Source: Nostoc foliaceum FACHB-393 (GTDB lineage Bacteria; Cyanobacteriota; Cyanobacteriia; Cyanobacteriales; Nostocaceae). From it: a DNA stretch of 64,000 bases. The notes under the pieces were generated by a model that was not told the origin of the DNA, did no database searches, and saw only the letters and a list, made by a program, of their open reading frames with translations. Every line of letters begins with the position of its first letter. Position 1 is the stretch's first letter. The position numbers were made by a program, and so were the translations under genes. The stretch lies in the NCBI RefSeq assembly GCF_014698505.1, contig NZ_JACJTD010000020.1:1-64000 (forward strand), written 5' to 3'. Below are positions 54,415 to 62,004 of the stretch, piece by piece.

Positions 54415-54454
54415 ATCAAGGACAAGGGCACAAGGGGACAAGGGGAATGACTAA

Positions 54455-54577
54455 TAAGCTGTTAAGCATTTAATTTGCACATTGAGATCGCAGGGGGGCA
54501 GGGGGCAGGGAGCAAGGGAGAGGGTTTGCAGCTTTTATTACCATGAAAATGATGCAATTTAAATGACGATTAGCTTA
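54455..54577. mobile_element. MITE-like element, copy 2 (123 bp)
   Basis: Appears identical in sequence to 7816-7938. It is flanked on both sides by ACTAA (54450-54454 and 54578-54582, partly overlapping the next start), consistent with a 5-bp target duplication. It ends 4 bases before the cobA-hemD start codon, so the element supplies that gene's leader. Confidence 0.82.
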
Positions 54578-54581
54578 ACTA

Positions 54582-56183
54582 ATGACTCAAGAAAAGGGTA
54601 AAGTCTACCTCGTAGGTGCTGGGCCTGGAGATGTGGCATACCTGACGGTAAAAGCTTACAATCTCTTAGCTGCTGCTCAGGTTTTAGTCTACGATGCCCT
54701 CGTAGATGCTCAATTATTGCAGTGCGTACCACCTGATTGCTTGCAGTTGGATGTCGGAAAACGCGGTGGTAAACCCAGTACAACCCAAGCAGAGATTAAC
54801 AAGTTACTTGTAAAGCATTGTCAGCAAGGAAAACAAGTTGTACGGCTCAAATCAGGCGATCCGTTAATTTTTGGGCGTTGTACTTCCGAAATTGAAGCGC
54901 TCAAAGCATCTGGTTGTGATTTTGAATTAGTACCAGGAATTTCCTCAGCCCTTGCAGCACCGTTGTTGGCAGGAATTCCCCTCACAGATCCGGTGTTGAG
55001 TCGCACTTTTGCAGTGCTTACAGCTCATGAACCAGAGGTTTTAGACTGGGAGGCGCTTTCACGGCTAGAGACATTGGTAATTTTGATGGGAGGGCAACAT
55101 CTGCCAGAGATTGTACATCAACTGGTGAGACACAGGCGATCGCACTTAACACCCATTGCCATCATCCGTTGGGCAGGAACTCCTCGCCAACAAATCTGGA
55201 TAGGGCAACTGGGCAATATTTTGGAACAAACCACCGAATTATCCATTTCTCCAGCAGTAATTGTTATTGGCGAAGTTGTTGGGCTACGCAATTACTTACA
55301 ACCTGAGAAAATAGAATGTCAGGATTCAACTACAGCCCAAACTTCTAGCCCCCCTGTTATGTTAAGCAACCTCTTTGCCTCTCCCCAACCACTACCACTC
55401 ACTGGCAAAACAATCTTGGTGACACGTTCAGTTGGACAAGCGGGTACATTTAGCGATCGCCTCATCGCATTAGGCGCAACAGTCATCGAAATGCCTACCT
55501 TAGAAATCGGCCCGCCCTCCAGTTGGGAAGCTTTGGATGATGCGATCGCTCATTTATCTGATTTTGACTGGTTAATTCTCACTTCTACCAATGCCATAGA
55601 TTACTTTTTTGAAAGGCTAATCGCCCAAGGTAAAGATACCCGTGCCTTAGCTGGTATAAAAATTGCCGTCGTTGGCGAGAAAACAGCCCATTGTCTCAAA
55701 CAACACTCTCTCCAAGCAGATTTTATTCCCCCCAACTTTGTTGCCGATTCTTTAGTAGAAAATTTCCCAGAGGATCTGGATGGTAAAAAGGTATTATTTC
55801 CCAGAGTTGAAAGCGGAGGAAGAGAAGTTTTGGTTAAGGAATTAACTCTCAAGGGAGCAAAGGTGATAGAAGTTGCCGCATATCAATCTTGTTGTCCTAG
55901 TGGTATCCCACCTGAGGCAAAGTTAGCTCTCCAAAATCGCAAGATAGATGTGATTACTTTTGCCAGTTCTAAAACTGTGCAATTTTTCTGTCAACTTACT
56001 AACAACATATTTTCCAGCAACTCTGATGTTAGTCAATTTTTAGAGAGTGTTTGTATTGCTTCAATCGGGCCTCAAACCTCTAAAACTTGTCATTTTTTAT
56101 TCGGGCATGTGGATGTAGAAGCCCAAGAATATACTTTAGATGGTTTAACTCAAGCATTGATAACATGGGCGACAAATTCTTAA
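54582..56183 (+). CDS. Fused uroporphyrinogen-III C-methyltransferase / uroporphyrinogen-III synthase (CobA-HemD)
   Basis: Residues 1-245 are a SUMT domain (VYLVGAGPGDVAYLTVKA, RLKSGDPLIFGR, VPGISSALAAPLLAGIPLTD). Residues about 265-533 are a HemD domain (TGKTILVTRSVGQAGTFSDR; PSSWEALDDAIAHLSDFDWLILTSTNAIDYF; FPRVESGGREVLVKEL). HemD makes uroporphyrinogen III and is essential for all tetrapyrroles. The SUMT half departs from the standalone CobA (GPGDV for GPGDP; GRCTSE for GRGGEE) and may be weakened. No ribosome-binding site precedes the ATG, because the MITE element ends 4 bases upstream. Confidence 0.93.
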   Translation: MTQEKGKVYLVGAGPGDVAYLTVKAYNLLAAAQVLVYDALVDAQLLQCVPPDCLQLDVGKRGGKPSTTQAEINKLLVKHCQQGKQVVRLKSGDPLIFGRCTSEIEALKASGCDFELVPGISSALAAPLLAGIPLTDPVLSRTFAVLTAHEPEVLDWEALSRLETLVILMGGQHLPEIVHQLVRHRRSHLTPIAIIRWAGTPRQQIWIGQLGNILEQTTELSISPAVIVIGEVVGLRNYLQPEKIECQDSTTAQTSSPPVMLSNLFASPQPLPLTGKTILVTRSVGQAGTFSDRLIALGATVIEMPTLEIGPPSSWEALDDAIAHLSDFDWLILTSTNAIDYFFERLIAQGKDTRALAGIKIAVVGEKTAHCLKQHSLQADFIPPNFVADSLVENFPEDLDGKKVLFPRVESGGREVLVKELTLKGAKVIEVAAYQSCCPSGIPPEAKLALQNRKIDVITFASSKTVQFFCQLTNNIFSSNSDVSQFLESVCIASIGPQTSKTCHFLFGHVDVEAQEYTLDGLTQALITWATNS

Positions 56184-56206
56184 ATGAGGGAGCAGGGAAG
56201 AGTAAA

Positions 56207-56227
56207 AAATGACAAATGACAAATGAC
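56207..56227. repeat. Three tandem AAATGAC heptamers overlapping the coaE start
   Basis: AAATGAC is repeated exactly three times; the third copy contains the coaE ATG. The repeat occupies the place of a ribosome-binding site and contains additional ATGs out of frame or in frame with each other every 7 bases. Confidence 0.8.
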
Positions 56228-56819
56228 AAAACGTATAATCGGCTTAACTGGAGGTATTGCCACAGGCAAAACCACTGTCACCAATTATTTAGCTAGCGCT
56301 TATAAGCTGCCGATTCTGGATGCAGATATTTATGCTAGAGAGGCAGTGTCTTTAGGTTCGCCTATTCTTGGTGCGATCGCTCAACGTTACGGCGAACAAA
56401 TTTTACTACCAGATGGCAGCCTCAACCGCCAAAAACTAGGCGAAATTATCTTTAACCGTCAAGATGAACGCAACTGGATAGATAATTTGATTCATCCTAA
56501 TGTGCGCGATCGCTTCCTCAAAGCAATTGCCCAGTCCTCCTCAGAAACACTGGTGTTAGTAGTGCCTCTATTATTTGAAGCGGGAATGACTGATTTGGTT
56601 ACAGAAATATGGGTAGTGCGTTGTTCCCAAGAGCAACAACTACAAAGATTGATACAACGAAACCAGTTAAATAGAGAACAGGCACGAGCCAGGATCAATA
56701 GCCAATTATCTCTCGAACAAAAAGTGGCTCATGCAGATGTCGTTTTAGATAACTCTTCTACCCTAGAAGTATTACTGAAGCAAGTAGATGTCGCTCTAAA
56801 AAACACAAGTATGGACTAA
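56223..56819 (+). CDS. coaE: Dephospho-CoA kinase
   Basis: Last step of coenzyme A synthesis: phosphorylation of dephospho-CoA at the 3'-hydroxyl. The P-loop GLTGGIATGKTTVTNYL, the DADIYAREAV motif and the lid region RNQLNREQARARINSQLSLEQK are typical. The 198-residue length is standard. The ATG lies inside a heptamer repeat array. It follows the CobA-HemD gene by 39 bases and may share its transcript. Confidence 0.95.
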   Translation: MTKRIIGLTGGIATGKTTVTNYLASAYKLPILDADIYAREAVSLGSPILGAIAQRYGEQILLPDGSLNRQKLGEIIFNRQDERNWIDNLIHPNVRDRFLKAIAQSSSETLVLVVPLLFEAGMTDLVTEIWVVRCSQEQQLQRLIQRNQLNREQARARINSQLSLEQKVAHADVVLDNSSTLEVLLKQVDVALKNTSMD

Positions 56820-57325
56820 ATTAGATTTAACTTAAAAAATATACATAGACAACATTGTATAGATATAAAAGGTTTATAAATTGAATATTATCTAGTTAAG
56901 TAAAAAATACTTATATATGACCCCATCTTGTTAAATAATTCGGTGATTTTACAGTTGAAGCTGCGGATAATGGTACTGTAAATTTAAATTGTTATTGTAC
57001 AAAATACATCATTTGGTAAAAATTAAAAATTAATAAATAAAAATTAAAATTTAACAAAAATTAATTGTAAATTATTGAGCTTATTTTAAAATTATTTTAG
57101 AAGTAGCTTTTCAAAAAACTACTTGTAATTTATTTTTTGCTACTGATGGGTGCAGGCATTTAATTAAAGATTGAGTGATACATTGCTTTTACTAGCTGTC
57201 AATTCGGTTGATTCCTAACTAGATTGTCCACCTGTTCGATTCTGGATTGGTGATTGAAAGGAATTGAGATTTACTTAGAGTCCAGAACTCTTCGTTATAG
57301 ATTTCTTCTTTGGGAGAACTCACTT
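56820..57325. other. AT-rich intergenic region
   Basis: About 500 bases, strongly AT-rich, with AAAATTAAAAATTAATAAAT-type low-complexity runs near 57020-57060. No gene or terminator is recognised. A frame upstream of 57326 is open but lacks a ribosome-binding site. Confidence 0.4.
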
Positions 57326-57652
57326 ATGTCTTTGATCAGGACAGGTATGAACTTAAGTTTTAGTTTTTTAAGTAAGTTAGCCCTAGTTAGCTTTCCAGCA
57401 AACGAATTAAAACAAAAGAATAAAATACACGATTATAGCCAACTAGTTTGGGGAAGTGACTACGTATTTGAGCGCCTCAATGAAGGAATGATAGGGTATA
57501 TGACTGGGATCGGCAGAAATATTAAACCCTGCGATCGCATTATTTTACGAGAAGGTTGTGAATCTTATCAATATCAAGTTGAGGAAGTTGATTATTACTC
57601 AGATCCATCTGATATGTGGATAGCTTTACTCACGCAAGTACCGATTGACTAA
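57326..57652 (+). CDS. Conserved-looking hypothetical protein
   Basis: ATG 57326 follows GGGAG at 9 bases and yields 108 residues; an ATG or other start 24 codons earlier is unsupported. The product has a mildly hydrophobic head (GMNLSFSFLSKLALVSFPAN) and a compact, aromatic C-terminal part (GYMTGIGRNIKPCDRIILRE...YQYQVEEVDYYSDPSDMWIALL) that looks like a small beta-barrel (SH3/KOW-like). Family not recognised. Confidence 0.6.
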   Translation: MSLIRTGMNLSFSFLSKLALVSFPANELKQKNKIHDYSQLVWGSDYVFERLNEGMIGYMTGIGRNIKPCDRIILREGCESYQYQVEEVDYYSDPSDMWIALLTQVPID

Positions 57653-57744
57653 ATATTAAAATCAACTAGTTGCTTCAATGTAAAAGCGATTATTTATAAA
57701 CCTTGATCTTTTTTAACCCATTCGGGTGCTTTAGGGACTAATAG

Positions 57745-58140
57745 CTATAAATCAACATTTTTTATAACTATTTGTGCCGTTCTGTTGTCTGTTGGCTCAA
57801 ACACAAAATCGAAATGTGTATTATCTTTATTAATAATTGTTAATTTTCTATTAGAATATCTTTGAAAATTTTTGCCTAAGGGCGCGGGATTGACTGGATA
57901 ATCGACATTAGATAATTCTTGTAGCTTGACGCTCATTTTATTATCAAATTTATATCTGGATTTAAACCAGAAACCACCCAGTCCTAGTAAACCAAGGCAT
58001 AAAATAAGGGTACTAAATAAAATCTGTTTTTTAGTGACTCTGAAATTAGCTTTGCCAAATCGGGAAATGCCTCCAATTATTTCCTTCGCAGAAGTATTTT
58101 TCATTGGACAAATTGCTTTTTTATGATAATGCTGATTCAC
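57745..58140 (-). CDS. Single-pass membrane protein, unknown function
   Basis: GTG 58140 has AAAGG six bases upstream and gives 131 residues; ATG 58104 is an alternative. A basic N-terminus (about 1-38) leads to one helix (about 41-57; ILFSTLILCLGLLGLGGFW). A periplasmic C-terminal domain of 70 residues follows, ending in a strand-rich segment (FDFVFEPTDNRTAQIVIKN). No named family. Confidence 0.55.
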   Translation of the reverse strand: MNQHYHKKAICPMKNTSAKEIIGGISRFGKANFRVTKKQILFSTLILCLGLLGLGGFWFKSRYKFDNKMSVKLQELSNVDYPVNPAPLGKNFQRYSNRKLTIINKDNTHFDFVFEPTDNRTAQIVIKNVDL

Positions 58141-58270
58141 AGCATACCTTTCTGTGAAACTGATTCCTCATTTCTATTGGCAAAGGTCACATTAATAAAC
58201 AATTGTCTGGAATTAGAGAGTTTAATACCCATTTCCTGCGGATGCAGAACGTTAGCTACGTCTCTCTTAG

Positions 58271-58310
58271 AAAATTGCTCCTCTTGGGGAAACCATAGAG
58301 GAGCAATTTT
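58271..58310. terminator. Bidirectional rho-independent terminator
   Basis: AAAATTGCTCCTCT and AGAGGAGCAATTTT form a perfect 14-bp stem with a 12-base loop. On the - strand it ends the universal stress protein transcript. On the + strand it also has a T tract, though no + strand protein gene precedes it, so it may end a short RNA starting near 58150. Confidence 0.8.
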
Positions 58311-58407
58311 TCATTACACTTAGCTTAAGTTTCGGTTAGAATATCCAACCCTTTACGATTGAGCATTAACCAAGGAACGACTTTATCAAACTGATTTGGT
58401 AAAGTCA

Positions 58408-58947
58408 TTAGTTAACGATTAAAGTGCTTGTAGTTTCTTTAACAACTTCATCTTTTTTAGGAGTAACTAAAAGATGCACAACATGCACTGAACAAGGAGC
58501 ATGGTGAAGAACGTAGTTACTCACACTACCGAGAAATAGTTCTGTTAACCCAGAACGACCCCGACGACCCATAACAATTAGGTCAGCGCCATAACTATGA
58601 GCTAAATCACAAATGATGCGGCCAGGATTACCAATGTTTTGTGTAAATTCCGTAGTTACACCTGCTGTGTTAGCTTGGGCACAGAAAGATTGCAACATTT
58701 TAATTCCTTCATTTTTAAAGGCATCCCACTGCTTTTGATATAACTCGAAGCTTTGACTGCTCAATCCCGGATAGTAGTCAAAATTAGACAGCATAGGTAG
58801 ATAAGGACTACCCTCTTCTTCGGGAGATAGGACATGCACTAGCATTAAGCTAGATTGTGTTAAATTTGCTAAATCCAACGCTTCCTCAAAAACTTGTTGC
58901 CCTATTTCCGAGCGATCTAATGCAGCTAGAATCTTTTTAAACATCAT
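58408..58947 (-). CDS. Universal stress protein (UspA family)
   Basis: The alpha/beta fold begins KKILAALDRSEIGQQVFEEAL. The ATP-binding signature is complete (VMGRRGRSGLTELFLGSVSN, then VLHHAPCSVHVV), so it should bind ATP. The central insertion (about 45-80) is longer than in small UspA proteins, giving 179 residues. The perfect GGAGG lies six bases before the first of two adjacent ATGs. Monocistronic, with a strong terminator. Confidence 0.92.
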   Translation of the reverse strand: MMFKKILAALDRSEIGQQVFEEALDLANLTQSSLMLVHVLSPEEEGSPYLPMLSNFDYYPGLSSQSFELYQKQWDAFKNEGIKMLQSFCAQANTAGVTTEFTQNIGNPGRIICDLAHSYGADLIVMGRRGRSGLTELFLGSVSNYVLHHAPCSVHVVHLLVTPKKDEVVKETTSTLIVN

Positions 58948-59373
58948 AATAGACCTCCGATTTCATTGGTAATTGGTCTTTACGGTTTCGGGTTTCCAGA
59001 TGCTGGATTGTCAAAGATGACTAATCCCTCTACTATGTTTAGCGACTTGTGAATTTTAAATTTCTTAAAGGTTTTCGCCCCATATTTATGTTTATAGCAA
59101 AACAATTTGAGGAACTTGTGAAGAAAGCAAGCGTTTATCTTTGTTTATCAGGGAGCATCCCGTTTTGGGAGAAACATCTTTGGGCCCTCAGCCTAATTCC
59201 CTTTTTCAAAGTTGGGAGAGGGACTTTGACGCTGGCTTACCCTGCTGGAAAACTTGCCAGAAAGAGCTAGGGAATGAGGACGAATACGTGCTCTTAATCA
59301 ATTCGCTATAATACTTTGCGATCGCACCTCTAATTCCTCAAGTGCGATCGCAACACAATTACAGATACAATTA
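58948..59373. other. Intergenic region, no gene recognised
   Basis: A 73-codon + strand frame here is not supported by start context or family. Bases 59150-59260 (GGGAGCATCCCGTTTTGGGA and following) resemble dispersed intergenic repeats of Nostoc. Two HIP1-like sites lie near 59320-59350. Confidence 0.35.
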
Positions 59374-59646
59374 TCAGTCTGTTGGAACGCTTAGGGTTAA
59401 AATTTTTATCACTTTGTCTGGTTCAGTGTCTTGCACTGCCAAGAACTCATTTAATTCTTCTATAGTGAGTGAAGGATGGTAAATATTAGGTTCGATTTTA
59501 TAGACTTCCAAAAAATAGGCGATCGCTCCTTTAAGTTGGTTGATTGCTGCTTCTTGATTTATCCCTTGTCCTACCAATCCATTTTCTAAACATAAAGTAA
59601 CCCAGTAACCCGCACTCTTTCGCAAAACTGTTGTGTAGAAGTCCAT
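59374..59646 (-). CDS. HicB-like small protein
   Basis: The product (90 residues from ATG 59646) shows the HicB partial RNase-H-like pattern: a strand FYTTVLRKSAGYWVTLCLENGLVGQG, then NQEAAINQLKGAIAYFLEV. HicB proteins neutralise HicA mRNA interferases, but no HicA-like partner (small double-stranded-RNA-binding-like toxin) is visible. It lies 26 bases downstream of another antitoxin-like gene and could form an unusual pair with it, or be an orphan. Confidence 0.6.
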   Translation of the reverse strand: MDFYTTVLRKSAGYWVTLCLENGLVGQGINQEAAINQLKGAIAYFLEVYKIEPNIYHPSLTIEELNEFLAVQDTEPDKVIKILTLSVPTD

Positions 59647-59672
59647 AAATGTTTTCAACTTGCCACATTTTC

Positions 59673-59867
59673 TTATTTTAGTGATTGATAATATTTTAGG
59701 GCTTTATCTTTTGATAGTAGTTTTTCTTCCTCTACTTCCTCTATGAGTTTTGCTAAACCGTAATTCTCAAGAATTTCTTCAATTTTTTCAAATTCAGCTA
59801 TAGGAATTTGTACGGCAATAGCTTGTTGATTTTCGTCGAGAACATAATTTTTGTGAACTTCAAGCAT
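59673..59867 (-). CDS. Antitoxin-like protein (Phd/RelB-type)
   Basis: The 64-residue protein starts MLEVHKNYVLDENQQAIAVQ, followed by an acidic, helical tail (FEKIEEILENYGLAKLIEEV). This is typical of small cyanobacterial type II antitoxins that precede a RelE-type toxin. AGGAG stands 7 bases before the ATG. No RelE-like toxin follows; the next gene is the HicB-like protein. The toxin may have been lost. Confidence 0.7.
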   Translation of the reverse strand: MLEVHKNYVLDENQQAIAVQIPIAEFEKIEEILENYGLAKLIEEVEEEKLLSKDKALKYYQSLK

Positions 59868-59937
59868 TTTATAACTCCTATGTGTAAAAAGCTTGGTGTC
59901 AGGTAATTAAACTTTAACAGTTTACAGCGATCGCACG

Positions 59938-60092
59938 GATTGACCTCTCCCCCAACCCCTCTCCGTTGGCGTAAGCCTGCCATTAGGCATAGCGGAGAGA
60001 TGAGCCGGATTTCTCCCCCTTCCCTCTCTTCGAGACGCTGCGCGAACGTAGGGAAGGGGGTTGGGGGGTTAGGTCTGTGTGCGAAGTGCAAG
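59938..60092. repeat. Inverted repeat block between accessory genes
   Basis: GACCTCTCCCCCAACCCC at the left end matches GGGGGTTGGGGGGTTAGGTC at the right end in inverse orientation. The interior has the CGAGACGCTGCGCGAACGTA word that also occurs near 36940 and 39630. It looks like a mobile or once-mobile non-coding repeat. Confidence 0.6.
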
Positions 60093-60115
60093 GGTGCGAT
60101 CGCATACAATTTCTT

Positions 60116-61849
60116 TTATCGAGGCCATACTTTAATCGCAATCTTAGCTAAAGATTCAGCGCGACTTTTGATTTCCTCTTCATTCCAAACATTTACCTTG
60201 TGAAAATATTGGTTCAAAGTCACATTACTAGTCCTTAAAATCTTCAATTTCTCCTCAAAGGATTTGTTAGATAATTCAGAGTTATATTGTGTTAACGTGA
60301 GATTACCCAAAGTGTGAAGCCACTCCTTATGAGCCTTGTTATAATTTTCGCCTAGCATTTCTTGCCATTCTTTACGTAAAGGTGACTTTTGGGGCATAAT
60401 ATGCTCAAGACTCATAGGCTGAGTATCAACACGCTCCTTGCTCAGAGATTGTTCTATACTTTCTAATAAAAACTTCACGCGTTCATTTGCTGTCGAGCTT
60501 TTAGGATTATATAGAGCTTCATTGATGATATGCTGACAGAATAAGTTGTCATCAGGAAATACTTGAGTTTTATCGAAACTAATTAGAACTTGACGTAACC
60601 CATTTACTAAATCTTCAGGATTTGTTTCCTTTACTTGCTTATACAAATTGTTAAATGTTATACCTAAAGCTCTAGTAGGAATCCCAACAATCCAACGGCG
60701 TACAAAGTAAGATTCTAAATATTGCAGGATTTTCTCAAAATCTTGAATAGATAAGTGTTGTGCCTCATATTCATAATAAATATTCAGGAGAAATATATGA
60801 CAAGTAGTGAAATCCAATTTTTTTAATCGCTGAAACCAATGTCTTAGTTTTAGTTCTTGTTCTTCATCATCAAAATTAAGACGTAAATAGTAATTGGTAA
60901 ATTTTATAAGGTTATGCAACTCAGCCTTGATACCTAATTCTGGTTTTTCAAAGCGTTTAGCCGATTCATCAAAGCGTTGTTTAATTGATTTATAAACGAC
61001 TTTTTCATTAATTGCCTCTCCATCTTTACGCAAATAAAACCAAAATGCCTTAGTTAGTTCGTCTGCATATTCTTTTTGCTTCATGTTTAATTTAAAACTT
61101 TCTTGAAGAGGCAACCACTCGCTGTTATAAACTTCATCTCTCTCTTCAGAAGGTAACTTCATAAATATATAGTTACGAACTAAATCTGCTTGGGTTAATT
61201 CTTCTCCTTTGTTGTTTAAACTCTCAAAAATAAGATATGGATTATCGTTGTTATCAGAAGTAATATTTACTAATACCAGACGTTCTAGAATAATATTTTT
61301 AAATTTTGCAAAATCTAACAAAATATCCTCATCTGCAAAAGGCTTTTTTAGCTTCCCATCAAAAAATTTATAAGCTTCATATATTGCTCCTGATTGTGAT
61401 TCTTTATTTCTAGTCTTAGGTGTCTTATTGTCGATAATGCTTTTATATGCGTCGCAGTCATCCTGAGTTGGCAGCACTTTATAAAAATCATCATTTTTTT
61501 GATACTTATTTATCAAAAAAAATTCATGTATCTGTTCTGCTATTTGTTTGTCAGATTTCTTGAGATAGTTTCTTAATGCCGCCAAAAGAATGCTAAGAGT
61601 TGTAAAACGTTGTTGTCCGTCTATAACAATATATCGACTTATACCATCAGCAGTTCCAAGTTCAGCTTGGGTTACTATAGGCCCAAGAAAATAAAAGCCT
61701 TTTTCATCATCATTATAAAGACTCATCAAATCTTCCCACAGAGTCTCCCAGTTCTCTTTTTTCCAAGAGTATGGTCGCTGAAAAAGAGGTATTTGAAACT
61801 GTTTACCACCTTCTAGTAAGTTACGGAGAGTTGTTTCTGATGCTTTCAT
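60116..61849 (-). CDS. DUF262 / DUF1524 (GmrSD-like) protein
   Basis: The N-terminal DUF262 domain has IPLFQRPYSW (20-29), IDGQQRFTTLSIL (76-88) and LIFESLNNKGEELTQADLVRNY. This is the ParB/Srx-like NTP-binding part of GmrS-type modification-dependent restriction enzymes. The C-terminal DUF1524 domain has an HNH-type nuclease site: EHIMPQ with His483, then LHTLGNLTLTQYNSELSN. Such single-chain proteins act in type IV restriction and phosphorothioate- or modification-sensing defence. At 577 residues it is complete. Neighbouring toxin-antitoxin-like genes suggest a small defence pocket. The start ATG follows a run of AT-rich sequence. Confidence 0.9.
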   Translation of the reverse strand: MKASETTLRNLLEGGKQFQIPLFQRPYSWKKENWETLWEDLMSLYNDDEKGFYFLGPIVTQAELGTADGISRYIVIDGQQRFTTLSILLAALRNYLKKSDKQIAEQIHEFFLINKYQKNDDFYKVLPTQDDCDAYKSIIDNKTPKTRNKESQSGAIYEAYKFFDGKLKKPFADEDILLDFAKFKNIILERLVLVNITSDNNDNPYLIFESLNNKGEELTQADLVRNYIFMKLPSEERDEVYNSEWLPLQESFKLNMKQKEYADELTKAFWFYLRKDGEAINEKVVYKSIKQRFDESAKRFEKPELGIKAELHNLIKFTNYYLRLNFDDEEQELKLRHWFQRLKKLDFTTCHIFLLNIYYEYEAQHLSIQDFEKILQYLESYFVRRWIVGIPTRALGITFNNLYKQVKETNPEDLVNGLRQVLISFDKTQVFPDDNLFCQHIINEALYNPKSSTANERVKFLLESIEQSLSKERVDTQPMSLEHIMPQKSPLRKEWQEMLGENYNKAHKEWLHTLGNLTLTQYNSELSNKSFEEKLKILRTSNVTLNQYFHKVNVWNEEEIKSRAESLAKIAIKVWPR

Positions 61850-61931
61850 GCTTGTTATTTGCTTTATGTATCATATACGATAATAACTAATTTTTGTATT
61901 ATCAAAGACTTCAGTGTGAGGGATTTACATT

Positions 61932-61957
61932 AAAAAGCCCGCGTTAGCGGGTTTTTT
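61932..61957. terminator. Bidirectional terminator between acnB and the DUF262 gene
   Basis: AAAAAGCCCGC and GCGGGTTTTTT with loop GTTA form a perfect terminator stem in both directions. On the - strand it ends acnB about 50 bases after its stop. Confidence 0.88.
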
Positions 61958-62004
61958 AATGTAGCCACAGATTAAAACCTGGGGCATTTTATGTCAATTA
62001 TTAC

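Noticed and set aside
59049-59270. 73-codon + strand frame
   Set aside because: Start context absent and much of the sequence resembles a dispersed intergenic repeat.
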